Assembly (NCBI RefSeq): GCF_003885105.1
Contig: NZ_QWZQ01000007.1
Coordinates: 1-64,000, forward strand
Reading direction: 5' to 3'
DNA from: Lactiplantibacillus garii
Lineage (GTDB): Bacteria; Bacillota; Bacilli; Lactobacillales; Lactobacillaceae
Length of the DNA stretch: 64,000 bases
Made by a program: the position numbers and the translations under genes. The notes below the pieces were generated by a model. It ran no database searches. It saw only the letters and a list, made by a program, of their open reading frames with translations, and was not told where the DNA came from. Every line of letters starts with the position of its first letter. Within the stretch, counting starts at the first letter, position 1. Shown piece after piece: positions 27,563 through 36,541 of this stretch.

Positions 27563-28072
27563 ATGCAAGTTTCAATTCCAACGACGAACGGTGCGCTAGC
27601 CGCGCTGTATTCTAAGCAAGCCGCTCCCGCGCAAACGTACAAGGGCCACCCGATTATCTCGTTTCCCATTAACATCAGTGACGTTCCGGCGGGCACCCAC
27701 TCGCTAGCCTTTTCGTTTGTTGACCACGACGCGATTCCGGTGGGGGGCTTTACCTGGATTCACTGGATTGCCGCTAACATTCCGGCAACGACGACCCAGA
27801 TTCCGGAAAACGCTAGTCAAACCGGCGCCATTCCGATGGTTCAAGGTAATAATTCAACGGCCGGGCGTTACGTTGGTGAAACTGACGTGAAAGTCACCCA
27901 ACACTACGTTGGCCCCTACCCGCCTGACAAGGATCACCGCTATTCATTCAAATTATTCGCGTTGGATACCGAGCTACCGTTAGAATCCGGTTACTGGCTC
28001 AACGAATTTCACGACGCCATCGCTGGTCACGTCCTCGCCACGGCGAAGACCCAGGTCATCGGGCGCGCTTAA
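27563..28072 (+). CDS. YbhB/YbcL family Raf kinase inhibitor-like protein (PEBP)
   Basis: This 169-residue protein is of the bacterial phosphatidylethanolamine-binding protein fold. It has the DHDAIPVGGFTWIHWIAANIP motif near residue 50 and the YVGPYPPDKDHRYSFKLFALD ligand-pocket strand in two parts. No signal peptide is seen, so it is cytoplasmic. The family binds small anions or phospho-ligands; the physiological role in bacteria is unclear. AAGGAGGG precedes the ATG. It may be co-transcribed with the upstream ATPase and ends at a strong terminator. Confidence 0.92.
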   Translation: MQVSIPTTNGALAALYSKQAAPAQTYKGHPIISFPINISDVPAGTHSLAFSFVDHDAIPVGGFTWIHWIAANIPATTTQIPENASQTGAIPMVQGNNSTAGRYVGETDVKVTQHYVGPYPPDKDHRYSFKLFALDTELPLESGYWLNEFHDAIAGHVLATAKTQVIGRA

Positions 28073-28074
28073 TC

Positions 28075-28113
28075 AAAAAAATGGTGTTTGGAAAAATCCA
28101 AGCACCATTTTTT
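28075..28113. terminator. Bidirectional terminator between the PEBP and DUF1304 genes
   Basis: Arms AAAAAATGGTGTTTGG and CCAAGCACCATTTTTT with one mismatch and a six-base loop give A and T runs on both sides. Confidence 0.88.
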
Positions 28114-28120
28114 ATGACAA

Positions 28121-28489
28121 CTAAGCTAAATAAACCAGAATAAACGCAATCAACGCGGGCACACCCTGCACAACGATGATTGACTTGCTAGCAGTGACAC
28201 TACCATACACGGCCGCGACCATCACGCAGGCCAGGAAAAATAAGGTTGCGCCGGCGCTGGCCACGGCGGGCATGACAAACAAACTGAATAGGATTCCCAC
28301 GGCCAAAAAGCCGTTATACAAGCCCTGGTTCTTAAAAAGTGTTTGAACCTCCGGCGTTTTTAATAACTGCCGTGGTACCCCGAAGGCCGCGGCCGCCATA
28401 TCACTATCCGCGTTAAACATTTCTAACCACAAAATAAAAAAATGTTCGATGGCGACTAGTACCGCCATAATCGTTGCAATGAGCTGCAT
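28121..28489 (-). CDS. DUF1304 small integral membrane protein
   Basis: The protein has 122 residues with four hydrophobic helices. The segment EHFFILWLEMF followed by NKxGLYNGFLAVG-like text (NQGLYNGFLAVG) is characteristic of DUF1304. The biochemical function is unknown. It lies between the PEBP and multicopper oxidase genes in its own unit, with an inverted repeat and leader of about 120 bases separating it from the oxidase gene behind. Confidence 0.9.
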   Translation of the reverse strand: MQLIATIMAVLVAIEHFFILWLEMFNADSDMAAAAFGVPRQLLKTPEVQTLFKNQGLYNGFLAVGILFSLFVMPAVASAGATLFFLACVMVAAVYGSVTASKSIIVVQGVPALIAFILVYLA

Positions 28490-28609
28490 CTTTTATTCCT
28501 CCCGTTTAAAAAAGCGGCTAGTCAGCGTGAACGCTAACCAGCCGCCGATCCTCACTTTTAGTATAACTTTTCATTCGTTAACTTGAGAATCAATTGCACA
28601 TTTTAATTT

Positions 28610-30115
28610 TTAGCAGCCGGGCATCCAAACGTCTTCCGGCTTAACACCCTTTTCCTTAGCAAAGGCGTTCCGCAACGTTTCCATGTCCATTAAATGGTAC
28701 GTTTGTGGGTGCTTTGGATCATAGGATTCAATTTGTGCCATCATCCCGCCATCTTCGTGTTCAATGATGTGGCAGTGGTACATATAAACCCCGGTCAAAT
28801 CGAACTTAACCTTGATTCGAACGGTTTCACCCGGATTGACCCCGACGGTATCCTTCAACCCGTGTTCGTTCGGGTAAACCGGACCGTCATTACGGGCAAG
28901 AACCCGGAACTGTGTCCCGTGAACGTGGAACGGGTGAACCATCCCGTTTTTGGTACTGTTCGTATTACGAATTTCCCAAATCGCGACGTCGCCGACTTTT
29001 TGGCGGGCGTCGATCCGTTGCATGTCGAACTTCTTACCGTCCATTGCCACCTGTTCATCCATGCCATCCATGGTGATCTTGCGAACGGGCAAACCAGGGG
29101 TCGGTTCCTCGTCCTTAATATCAACTAAATGGTCGGGTAACTTGGTGTTGTCCGGTGCAAACGCCTTGATGCGGAAATGGCAAAGCGGCGTATCGTCGGT
29201 CATTAATGTCACTTCGTCGCCGGGCTGGTACTTGCCAAAGTCAACGACTAATTCGTCCCGTTCCGCACAAGTCATCATGACTTTGTTCATATAAACGGGT
29301 TCGGGCATAATACCACCGTCAGAACCTACTTGGGCAAATTCCAAATCGTCATCAAAGTGTAACCGCCATTCCCGCCGGTTGGAACCATCCAAGATCCGTA
29401 ACCGGACCCGTTGGGTAGTGACGTCAAAGTACGGGTTAACGGTCCCGTTGACTAAAGCGGTGTGCCCTTGCACGCCATCCGGATCGTAATCGGCTTTGTA
29501 ATCAAACTGGTTGTCTTCATGAAATTCGCGGTCTTGCAAAACTAACGGAATGTCATCGACCCCGTAGTTGCGTGGTAACGGTAACTTATCTTCAACGGCA
29601 TCCTTAATAATTACCATTGTAGCTAAACCCTTCCAAACCTGGGTCGCCGTTGATGGACACGGGTGCGCGTGTAACCAGATCGTTGCGGCCGGTTGCATGA
29701 CGTTAAAGTCAATGTGGTTCGTTTCACCCGGATAAACCGGTGCGTGACAGCCACCGTCGGTAATCGGGCCGGGTACGTTTAACCCGTGCCAGTGGAACGT
29801 CGTTAATTCGGGTAACTCGTTCTTTAAATCTATGTGGGTCTTTTTCCCATCACGGAAAACGATCGTTTGGCCCAGGAAGCCCGCGTTATAACCCCACGTC
29901 TTGGTCTTCTTGCCCGGTAAAAATTGCGTTTCACTGGCCTGGGCCGTGACGGTGTAGTAGTCGTCCGTAGCCGTTTGCTTATCCGGCTTTAACAGCGGCG
30001 GAATTGCTAACGGTTGTGGCGCCGTCTTGGGCGTCACTAACGGAATATAACCACCGTCGTGTGTATTGTAAGCTGGTTCATCAAAAAAATAATCAGTATA
30101 GACTTTTTTTGCCAT
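28610..30115 (-). CDS. Multicopper oxidase (laccase/SufI-like), cytoplasmic
   Basis: The protein has 501 residues and three cupredoxin domains. All four copper-binding motifs are present: TFHWHGLNVPG near residue 105, WLHAHPC near 148, HPFHVHGTQF near 398, and the type 1 site HCHIIEHEDGGMM near 450 with its axial Met. No signal peptide or Tat motif is present, so it is probably intracellular. In lactobacilli, related enzymes oxidise phenols and have been reported to degrade biogenic amines. It ends in an unusual MPGC tail. It is monocistronic with a consensus promoter. Confidence 0.95.
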   Translation of the reverse strand: MAKKVYTDYFFDEPAYNTHDGGYIPLVTPKTAPQPLAIPPLLKPDKQTATDDYYTVTAQASETQFLPGKKTKTWGYNAGFLGQTIVFRDGKKTHIDLKNELPELTTFHWHGLNVPGPITDGGCHAPVYPGETNHIDFNVMQPAATIWLHAHPCPSTATQVWKGLATMVIIKDAVEDKLPLPRNYGVDDIPLVLQDREFHEDNQFDYKADYDPDGVQGHTALVNGTVNPYFDVTTQRVRLRILDGSNRREWRLHFDDDLEFAQVGSDGGIMPEPVYMNKVMMTCAERDELVVDFGKYQPGDEVTLMTDDTPLCHFRIKAFAPDNTKLPDHLVDIKDEEPTPGLPVRKITMDGMDEQVAMDGKKFDMQRIDARQKVGDVAIWEIRNTNSTKNGMVHPFHVHGTQFRVLARNDGPVYPNEHGLKDTVGVNPGETVRIKVKFDLTGVYMYHCHIIEHEDGGMMAQIESYDPKHPQTYHLMDMETLRNAFAKEKGVKPEDVWMPGC

Positions 30116-30191
30116 GTTGACATCCCCTTAAAATTCTAAACCTCAAATACTTGTGAACATAAGTGCTGATAGCGCTTTACGCACTATCTTT

Positions 30192-30220
30192 AGTTTAGAA
30201 TTACTTTAAACAAGTGTCAA
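30192..30220 (-). promoter_or_regulatory. Promoter of the multicopper oxidase gene
   Basis: A -35 TTGACA (30215-30220) and a -10 TAAACT (30192-30197) lie 17 bases apart. Just downstream is an imperfect inverted repeat GATAGTGC..GCGCTATC in the leader, which could be an operator. No CopY-type TACAnnTGTA box is seen. Confidence 0.75.
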
Positions 30221-30389
30221 TTGGCCGTCCGGTTAAATTTCCCATTTTTCACGGAATTTTTAATCATAAAAAAAGAAACCATGACGGCAAGTCACAGTCC
30301 CCCCGGGTACGGCGTTGGTATAGTACCAAAGTGGGGTCAGCCATACCCCTGCTATTAATGGCAACTCCGCTTGATGACCAACTCAAAAC

Positions 30390-30953
30390 TTAAAGTTCGC
30401 CAACTGGTAACCGATAACGTAATTTAACAGCTGCCACGTCCGCCTTACTAATCCCGTTATAGCGGTTATCGGCTAACATGACACTGTGCTTATCCTTACT
30501 GTGTTGAAGCCCCATACTATGCCCCAATTCATGCTCCGCTACGTGGACTTCGTTTGAGTAAGAGTAACGGTAAGCCCTTAAATTCCGCGTCAGCAGTAAC
30601 ACTTTGGCCTTCGTATAATACCCGTTCGGATACCCCGTTGTAAACGTGATTCCCGCTAAGTGGTAATATTCTCCAGTCGTTGCGTTACTCGTGGACAGCG
30701 TCACTTGGTGGTGTGCCGCCGTCCCCGCAACAAATTTAAATTGCCCGGTTCTGTTCCAGGCCTTAACGGCGGCGTGATAAACCCGCCGATCATAGCTGGC
30801 CCCTTTGATCACGTAAGTAACCCTTGGTTTTGGCCAACGATTACGGGCAAACGGCGTTGCTGACGCGTTGGCGTTCGTCATCGGTGCTACTCCTAATCCA
30901 ATCAATACTGCTAACATCGTTAAACCTAACTTTGTTCTTCTCTTTCTGCTCAT
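30390..30953 (-). CDS. Secreted matrixin-type zinc metalloprotease
   Basis: This 187-residue exported protease has a basic start MSRKRRTKLG, a hydrophobic core and a signal cleavage region near NANASA. The zinc motif HELGHSMGLQH near residue 144 (HExxHxxGxxH) and the preceding Glu/Asn-rich strand are those of peptidase family M10A. No propeptide cysteine switch is evident. It likely acts at the cell surface on protein or peptide substrates. The start at 30953 has AGAAGG eight bases upstream; the longer frame to 30977 is rejected. It is monocistronic. Confidence 0.88.
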   Translation of the reverse strand: MSRKRRTKLGLTMLAVLIGLGVAPMTNANASATPFARNRWPKPRVTYVIKGASYDRRVYHAAVKAWNRTGQFKFVAGTAAHHQVTLSTSNATTGEYYHLAGITFTTGYPNGYYTKAKVLLLTRNLRAYRYSYSNEVHVAEHELGHSMGLQHSKDKHSVMLADNRYNGISKADVAAVKLRYRLPVGEL

Positions 30954-31173
30954 TGCTGAAACCTTCTTCCGCCACAACGAAGGTTGCCATCAACAGCCCC
31001 ATTGTACCGGCTCCCTTAATCAGCTGTCATTGGAATTACCAGCAATTGTGCCCCGTAACCAGTAACTTTACGTTTCACACGTTAGTTAATTGCGTTATCC
31101 CCGGGTGAGCGTGCTATCATAAAACTAACTTGACCGCTAGACAACGGTCCCATTCAAATTGGAGGAAATCAAC

Positions 31174-31842
31174 ATGGACATTAAACAGGCCATCGTACAG
31201 CGAGCCCTACCCCTCATTAAGCCCCACATGGTCGTCGGTTTTGGCGGCGGTACAACCGTAGGCGAACTGGTTAAGGAAGCGGCTGACCACGTTAACGACA
31301 TTACCGTCGTGACCCCGTCACCAACCACCCGGCAGTTAGCCACCGTCTTGGGCTACACCGTCATTGAAACCCAGTACTGCGACCGCATCGACATCGCTTT
31401 TGACGGTTGTGACCAGTTAGACCACCACGGCAACACCTTAAAGAGTGGCGGCGGTATTCACGCTAACGAAAAAATCATTGCCAGCTTAGCGGACGAATAC
31501 TGGTTATTAACGAAGCGGGAACGGTTAGTTGACCACTTTGACACCAAGGTACCGCTAGTCGTGGAGGTGCTCCCCGCCGCCCTTTCCTTAGCTATGCGTA
31601 CCATCAGCGACTTAGGCGGTCAAGCCACGATTCGAACGGCCGATAACCGGGACGGTTTTACGTTGACCGACAACGGTAACCTACTGATTAACTGCCACTT
31701 TCCAAGCTACGCTAACATCGCGGCTCTAAACACCGAACTAGCCACCCTGGCCGGTGTCGTTGAAACGTCGTACTTTGACCACTTAGTCACTAACGCCTTC
31801 TTAGGCGACGAGCAGCAACAGACTGTTGAGCAGCTCTTTTAA
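31174..31842 (+). CDS. rpiA: Ribose-5-phosphate isomerase A
   Basis: This 222-residue enzyme of the pentose phosphate route interconverts ribose 5-phosphate and ribulose 5-phosphate. The active-site segment FDGCDQLDHHGN..KSGGGIHANEKI contains the conserved Asp, Lys and Glu. The phosphate loop reads VGFGGGTTVGELV instead of the usual GxGTGSTA, so it is a divergent member, perhaps a second isozyme with different substrate preference. The start at 31174 has GGAGG eight bases upstream. It is monocistronic and ends at a hairpin. Confidence 0.92.
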   Translation: MDIKQAIVQRALPLIKPHMVVGFGGGTTVGELVKEAADHVNDITVVTPSPTTRQLATVLGYTVIETQYCDRIDIAFDGCDQLDHHGNTLKSGGGIHANEKIIASLADEYWLLTKRERLVDHFDTKVPLVVEVLPAALSLAMRTISDLGGQATIRTADNRDGFTLTDNGNLLINCHFPSYANIAALNTELATLAGVVETSYFDHLVTNAFLGDEQQQTVEQLF

Positions 31843-31926
31843 ACACAACCAACTCGTGGCGAAATAGCAACCGGGACAGGCCCCACAGCCTGCCAATGCT
31901 CGCTTCAGTACATCACCATGGTAAAT

Positions 31927-31976
31927 AAAGGGCGACAGTGACTTGTAAAATTAAGTCATTGCCGCCCTTTAAACTT
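31927..31976 (+). terminator. Terminator of rpiA
   Basis: Eighteen-base arms (31927-31944 and 31953-31970) built on AAAGGGCG and CGCCCTTT pair with one mismatch, followed by AAACTTTT. Confidence 0.75.
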
Positions 31977-32010
31977 TTCCAATTTTCTTCTTGATATTAG
32001 CGAACTTTCA

Positions 32011-33327
32011 TTACCTGAAACGTTCCCGGTGGTTCATCAGTTGCGACAGTTGTCCCTTAAATTCATCACTGTGGTGTTGAATATCACTTAGTTCCTTACT
32101 CATCGGTACGGTGTAATCGGCAACTTCGCCGTGCTCACCCTGATCCAACCCAAGGGCTTCTTCGCGTTCATCAACCCGCATTTTAACCACCCGCCGGAGT
32201 AAAACGATGATAACGCTGCAGACCACGGCAGTAAAAATAATCGTAAAAGCGGTCGCTAATAATTGCAGACCAAACAACTTGAACCCACCACCGTAAAACA
32301 GGCCATTCAGTGCGATGGAACCGTTAACTTGTTTGCTAGCAAATAACCCGGTCAAGATACTCCCGACAATTCCGGAGACCCCGTGACAACCGAACGCGTC
32401 CAGTGCGTCGTCGATACCTAGCCGGGGTTTTAATACGCTGATAAAGGCATAACTGGTCAACGTTGCCACTAATCCGATCCAAAACGCACCGGACACCGTT
32501 ACGTACCCGCAGGCCGGCGTAATTCCAACTAGCCCACACAACGTCCCGGTACAAACACCCACTAGGGTCGGTTTACCCTTAGTCAGCATGTCAACCACCA
32601 TCCAAGTCATCATGGAAGTGGCGGTCGCGACCGTGGTCGTCAAGAAAGCCTGGACCGCAATGTCATTCATGGCTAACGCCGAACCGGCGTTAAAGCCGTA
32701 CCACCCGATCCATAAAATGGCGGTCCCCAGCAATACCCATAAAACGTTGTAGTGCTGTTCGGGCTGTTCACCAAATTTGTGTCGGGGTCCGAGAAAAATC
32801 GAGAGTACCAGGGCAGTTACCCCGGCATTAATGTGGACAACCGTTCCCCCGGCAAAGTCGATCACCCCGAGGCTAGCCAAAAAACCATTGTCCCAAACCA
32901 TGTGGACCATCGGGTAATAAATCAGCAACGACCAGCAAATAATAAACGATAATAAAAATTTAAACCGAATCCGGCCGACCACCGCCCCAACGAACAGGGC
33001 CGGCGTGATAATCGCAAACATCATCTGAAAAATGAGGTAAAGCCCGTTCGGAATCTTAGTCGGGGTCAGTGCCGTCAAATCAACGCCGTGTAGCCATACC
33101 GCTTTCAAATCACCGATGATACCGCCAACGTTGCCGGAAAATGAAAGTGAATAGCCAAACGCTAACCATAGCATGATAGCTAACCCGCAGATCATAAAAA
33201 CGGATAATAACGTATTGACAACGTTGCGTTTAGAAACTAGTCCACCGTAGAAGAACGCCAAACCAGGGGTCATAAAAAAGACCAATATACTAGAAAGCAC
33301 TAAAAACGTTGAGTTTGCAGCGTTCAT
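32011..33327 (-). CDS. amtB: Ammonium transporter AmtB
   Basis: This 438-residue channel protein has 11 membrane helices and conducts ammonium. It has the signature DFAGGTVVHINAGVTALV near residue 163, twin-His pore residues, and a cytosolic C-terminal tail with EREEALGLDQGEHGE where GlnK would dock. No glnK gene is adjacent. The start at 33327 has GGGAG eight bases upstream. The promoter carries a perfect GlnR box overlapping the -10, so it is expected to be shut off when nitrogen is plentiful. Confidence 0.96.
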   Translation of the reverse strand: MNAANSTFLVLSSILVFFMTPGLAFFYGGLVSKRNVVNTLLSVFMICGLAIMLWLAFGYSLSFSGNVGGIIGDLKAVWLHGVDLTALTPTKIPNGLYLIFQMMFAIITPALFVGAVVGRIRFKFLLSFIICWSLLIYYPMVHMVWDNGFLASLGVIDFAGGTVVHINAGVTALVLSIFLGPRHKFGEQPEQHYNVLWVLLGTAILWIGWYGFNAGSALAMNDIAVQAFLTTTVATATSMMTWMVVDMLTKGKPTLVGVCTGTLCGLVGITPACGYVTVSGAFWIGLVATLTSYAFISVLKPRLGIDDALDAFGCHGVSGIVGSILTGLFASKQVNGSIALNGLFYGGGFKLFGLQLLATAFTIIFTAVVCSVIIVLLRRVVKMRVDEREEALGLDQGEHGEVADYTVPMSKELSDIQHHSDEFKGQLSQLMNHRERFR

Positions 33328-33355
33328 AATCAAAACTCCCATCCATACCATTTGA

Positions 33356-33392
33356 TGTGAGAAATTATAACATTAAAAATTGTCAAAACCCA
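33356..33392 (-). promoter_or_regulatory. amtB promoter overlapped by a GlnR box
   Basis: The 17-mer TGTGAGAAATTATAACA at 33356-33372 fits TGTNA-N7-TNACA exactly. The -10 TATAAT (33364-33369, minus) lies within it; the -35 TGGGTT at 33387-33392 is weak. Confidence 0.75.
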
Positions 33393-33470
33393 AAATTTTT
33401 TAATATTTAGCTAAATCAACCGAATATTTTCGGAACTACCACGTTAATTTAGTGAATTTCCATAAAAACG

Positions 33471-33487
33471 TGTTATATCTTTTAACA
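33471..33487. promoter_or_regulatory. Second GlnR box in the amtB upstream region
   Basis: TGTTATATCTTTTAACA matches TGTNA-N7-TNACA exactly, 115 bases from the first box. The rest of the 364-base gap between amtB and the dehydrogenase gene is A+T-rich and holds the two promoters. Confidence 0.65.
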
Positions 33488-33592
33488 CTAACTATCTAGT
33501 TTATTATCTTAACCGGCCAGTCGGAGGTTTGGGAAAAGTGCCACTCTGAAGTTAAGAAAACAACTTAGTCCAATTTAAATCGTTTTCACTAA

Positions 33593-33621
33593 TTGACGTT
33601 AAAAAAAAGGCGCTGTAAACT
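33593..33621 (+). promoter_or_regulatory. Promoter of the L-hydroxyacid dehydrogenase gene
   Basis: A -35 TTGACG (33593-33598) and a -10 TAAACT (33616-33621) are separated by 17 bases, about 70 bases upstream of the start codon. Confidence 0.7.
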
Positions 33622-33691
33622 GATCACCGTTAAATTAAAATACAATTAGATTATTAGCTATAGTCTTAATAATTAAATGGAGGTTCAGCTT

Positions 33692-34651
33692 ATGCGAAAA
33701 TATGCCATCATCGGGGTGGGCCATGTCGGTGCCACCATTGCCTATACACTCGTTTGTAAAGGAATTGCCGACGAATTAATTTTAATCGACACCAACGTTG
33801 GGAAGGCCCGCGCCGAACAACTTGATTTGCAGGACGCTCAGGCCCGCTTGGATAGTCGGACCATTATTAAAATCAACGATTATTCTGAATTGACCGATAC
33901 GGACATTCTCTTCATTACTAGTGGTAACATTCACGCCTTGGACCACGCTTCTGGTAACCGGTGGGCCGAATTTGAATACACGAAACAAATTGTCCAAGAC
34001 ATTGCACCTAAGGTTAAGGCAACCGGGTTTAACGGGGTCGTTATTGATACGATGAACCCCTGTGACGCCATTACATATTATTTCCAACAAGCCACCGGTC
34101 TATCCAAACAACAAGTCTTCGGGACCGGGACGTTCCTCGACACCGCCCGGATGCAAAAGGTGGTTGCCGAAGCTTTCAACTGCGACCCCAAGAACGTATC
34201 CGGCTACGTTTACGGTGAACACGGCGAATCTCAATTTAGTGCTTGGTCCACCGTTCAAGTCAACGGTATTCCGATTACCAAGCTCGTTAAGTCCCACCAC
34301 CTCGACTTGGACGCCCTCGAAGCTGAAGCCCGGCACGGTGGTTGGGCCGTCCATTCCGGCAAGGGATACACTAGTTTTGCCATCGCCACCTGCGCGGTCA
34401 AACTAAGTGAAGCCGTCTTTGCCAACGCCCGCTTAGCCTGCCCAGTTTCCGCCTATAGTGAACGCTTTGGGACCTATGTCGGCCAACCAGCCATTATCGG
34501 TAAGGACGGGGTCGAAAGCATCACAAAGCTGGAGTTGACCGCCGAAGAAGAGGCTAAGTTCCAAAATTCTGCCGATACAATTATTGAAAAATTCCACGCC
34601 TTTGACGACGTTTTACCCGGTCAAAAAGCCGAACAACGTAAGCAAGCTTAA
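33692..34651 (+). CDS. L-2-hydroxyisocaproate/L-lactate dehydrogenase family protein
   Basis: The protein has 319 residues. The NAD motif IIGVGHVGATIAYTL is at residues 5-19, the catalytic Arg region LDTARMQ near 150 and the catalytic His in YGEHGESQFSAWS near 180. The sequence resembles L-HicDH of Weissella (IGTGTLLDTARMQ, GEHGNSQFVAWSTV) more than classic lactate dehydrogenases, so branched 2-oxo acids from amino-acid catabolism are the probable substrates. The start at 33692 has GGAGG eight bases upstream; the ATG at 33677 overlaps that site. It is monocistronic. Confidence 0.92.
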   Translation: MRKYAIIGVGHVGATIAYTLVCKGIADELILIDTNVGKARAEQLDLQDAQARLDSRTIIKINDYSELTDTDILFITSGNIHALDHASGNRWAEFEYTKQIVQDIAPKVKATGFNGVVIDTMNPCDAITYYFQQATGLSKQQVFGTGTFLDTARMQKVVAEAFNCDPKNVSGYVYGEHGESQFSAWSTVQVNGIPITKLVKSHHLDLDALEAEARHGGWAVHSGKGYTSFAIATCAVKLSEAVFANARLACPVSAYSERFGTYVGQPAIIGKDGVESITKLELTAEEEAKFQNSADTIIEKFHAFDDVLPGQKAEQRKQA

Positions 34652-34769
34652 AAGTTGGCCTTACCAACCCGCTAAATTCCGGTAGTAGCTGGAAAACACC
34701 CACTATCAATGTTAAAATTTTACTAAACAGAACATTCAACGCATTAACTATTAGATGGTGGGATTAAGC

Positions 34770-35036
34770 ATGCAACGACAACTAACAACGCGCCAACGTT
34801 GGTTGGCCATTATTATTTTGACAGCTATTGGTATCGGTAGCGCCCTGCTCGGACGGTGGGGCCGTCTGCTGAGTGTGATTTTAATCGGGGTGACCCTCAC
34901 CGTTTTAATGAGTGGTTGTTTAAACTTTTGTCAGTCCCGGGGCTTTAAGCAAGGAAGCGGCATGCTCTTGTCGTTAATTATTGCCGCGGGCTACGTCCTC
35001 ATTATTTTAGGGAGTTATGGCTACCTGCGCGGTTAA
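34770..35036 (+). CDS. Small membrane protein, function unknown
   Basis: This predicted protein of about 88 residues has three hydrophobic segments (IIILTAIGIGSALLG, VILIGVTLTVLMSG and LLSLIIAAGYVLIILGSYG). No family is recognised. The start at 34770 follows GTGGGA; the ATG at 34755 lies before that site. It sits between a dehydrogenase gene and a strong bidirectional terminator and may be co-transcribed with the former. Confidence 0.65.
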   Translation: MQRQLTTRQRWLAIIILTAIGIGSALLGRWGRLLSVILIGVTLTVLMSGCLNFCQSRGFKQGSGMLLSLIIAAGYVLIILGSYGYLRG

Positions 35037-35042
35037 TTGATC

Positions 35043-35084
35043 AAAAAGTGGTCCAATTCATTTTTCGAATTGGACCACTTTTTT
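35043..35084. terminator. Bidirectional terminator between the small membrane protein and efflux genes
   Basis: Perfect 17-bp arms (35043-35059 and 35067-35083) with a seven-base loop give five A before and six T after. Confidence 0.92.
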
Positions 35085-35104
35085 GATAGTATTCACAATC
35101 AGTT

Positions 35105-36538
35105 TTAAGCGCGGTGCCGCTGCAACAACCGCACACCGGTGATTACGGTCGCAATTAAGCAGATCACTAGCGAAACCGTAAAGGCGACCCGCATCCCGTC
35201 AATAAAGATTTCCGGGTGCGCCGGCAAATACGACGTCACTTTGTACCCCGCCGAACGACTCATCGCGGAGAACAAGACCGTGGTCGCCGCAGAGATTCCG
35301 ATAATCATTCCGAGTTCGCGGGCCAACGCGTTGATTCCGCCCGCAACACCAAGGTCCTTGACCGGTACGGAACTCATCACGATCGAATTGTTGGGAGCCA
35401 TAAAAATACCGTTCCCAAAACCAACCAACCCGATGAAGCCCATGAACACCCACAGCGGCGTGGCCAAGGTGGCTAACATGTAGCCCACCTGACTAATTGA
35501 AATTAGGACGAGTCCGATAAACGTCAGCAGTTCCGGTCCAATTTTATCCGAGATTGTCCCGGCAATCGGCGCCACGATCACTTGCACAATCGGGAACGTC
35601 ATTAGGGCGTAACCGGCGTAATTAGCGGCCAACCCGCGGGCGTTTTCCAAGTAAAACGGCGCAATGACGTTAAAGAAGAAGTTCGCGATAAAAATTAGCA
35701 GCGCGCACAAAATACTAATACTAAAGCGCGAATTTTTAAATAATTTTAAGGCCAACACCGGGTTAGCGTGCCGGAGCTCAACTTGAATAAAGGCAATTAA
35801 GAGCACCGCGGATACGGCAAACAACGCGAGAATTACTGGCTGGGTAAACCCAACCTCCTGTCCAATAAAGATCCCCGCAAACAGGGTCACCATCAAAACG
35901 GCAAACAGTCCCGACCCCCACTTATCTAGCGGTTGAGCAGTCGTCGTCACGTCCTTAGGTAAAATCACCGCGCCCAGGATCATCGCAATAATACCGACCG
36001 GGACGTTAATCCAGAAAATATAGCCCCAACTCAGGTGGGCCAAAATCAGGCCTCCAATTCCGGGACCGGCAATGCTGCCTAGCGCCACGAAGGAACCAAT
36101 CATACCAAGAGCCCGCCCCCGCTCTTTAAACGGGAAAACTTCGGTAATAATACCGTTATTAGTACTCATCGTCATCGACGCCCCAACGGCTTGAACTGAC
36201 CGTGAAACTAGCAGCAACGTTAATCCGGAATTAAACCCGGAAAGGAGCGACCCCACCGTAAATAGTACCGAGCCAATTTTAAAAATGCGGATTTTCCCGA
36301 CGGTGTCGCCTAGTTTGCCAAATAATAGTAATAACGCACAAATCACGATCAAGTAGATTGAAACGACCCATTCCGCTTGGTTCATTGGAATGGCTAAATC
36401 TTTGCTCATCACCGGCAACGCAATGTTCACGATGCTGCCGTCCAGCGTGGACATAAACGTAAATAAACACACCGCGATTAAAATCCACCAGCGGTGCTTT
36501 TGAATCTGCGGGTCTTCCGCAAACGCCGTATTTTTCAT
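35105..36538 (-). CDS. MFS drug exporter of the DHA2 (EmrB/QacA) family, 14 helices
   Basis: The protein has 477 residues and about 14 membrane segments. Motif C-like sequence SFVALGSIAGPGIGGLIL near residue 145 and motif A-like LGDTVGKIRIF near residue 80 place it among proton-driven DHA2 multidrug exporters. It begins three bases behind a PadR-type regulator and shares its promoter, as in many PadR-controlled efflux units. The natural substrate is unknown. Confidence 0.93.
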   Translation of the reverse strand: MKNTAFAEDPQIQKHRWWILIAVCLFTFMSTLDGSIVNIALPVMSKDLAIPMNQAEWVVSIYLIVICALLLLFGKLGDTVGKIRIFKIGSVLFTVGSLLSGFNSGLTLLLVSRSVQAVGASMTMSTNNGIITEVFPFKERGRALGMIGSFVALGSIAGPGIGGLILAHLSWGYIFWINVPVGIIAMILGAVILPKDVTTTAQPLDKWGSGLFAVLMVTLFAGIFIGQEVGFTQPVILALFAVSAVLLIAFIQVELRHANPVLALKLFKNSRFSISILCALLIFIANFFFNVIAPFYLENARGLAANYAGYALMTFPIVQVIVAPIAGTISDKIGPELLTFIGLVLISISQVGYMLATLATPLWVFMGFIGLVGFGNGIFMAPNNSIVMSSVPVKDLGVAGGINALARELGMIIGISAATTVLFSAMSRSAGYKVTSYLPAHPEIFIDGMRVAFTVSLVICLIATVITGVRLLQRHRA

Positions 36539-36541
36539 TTT

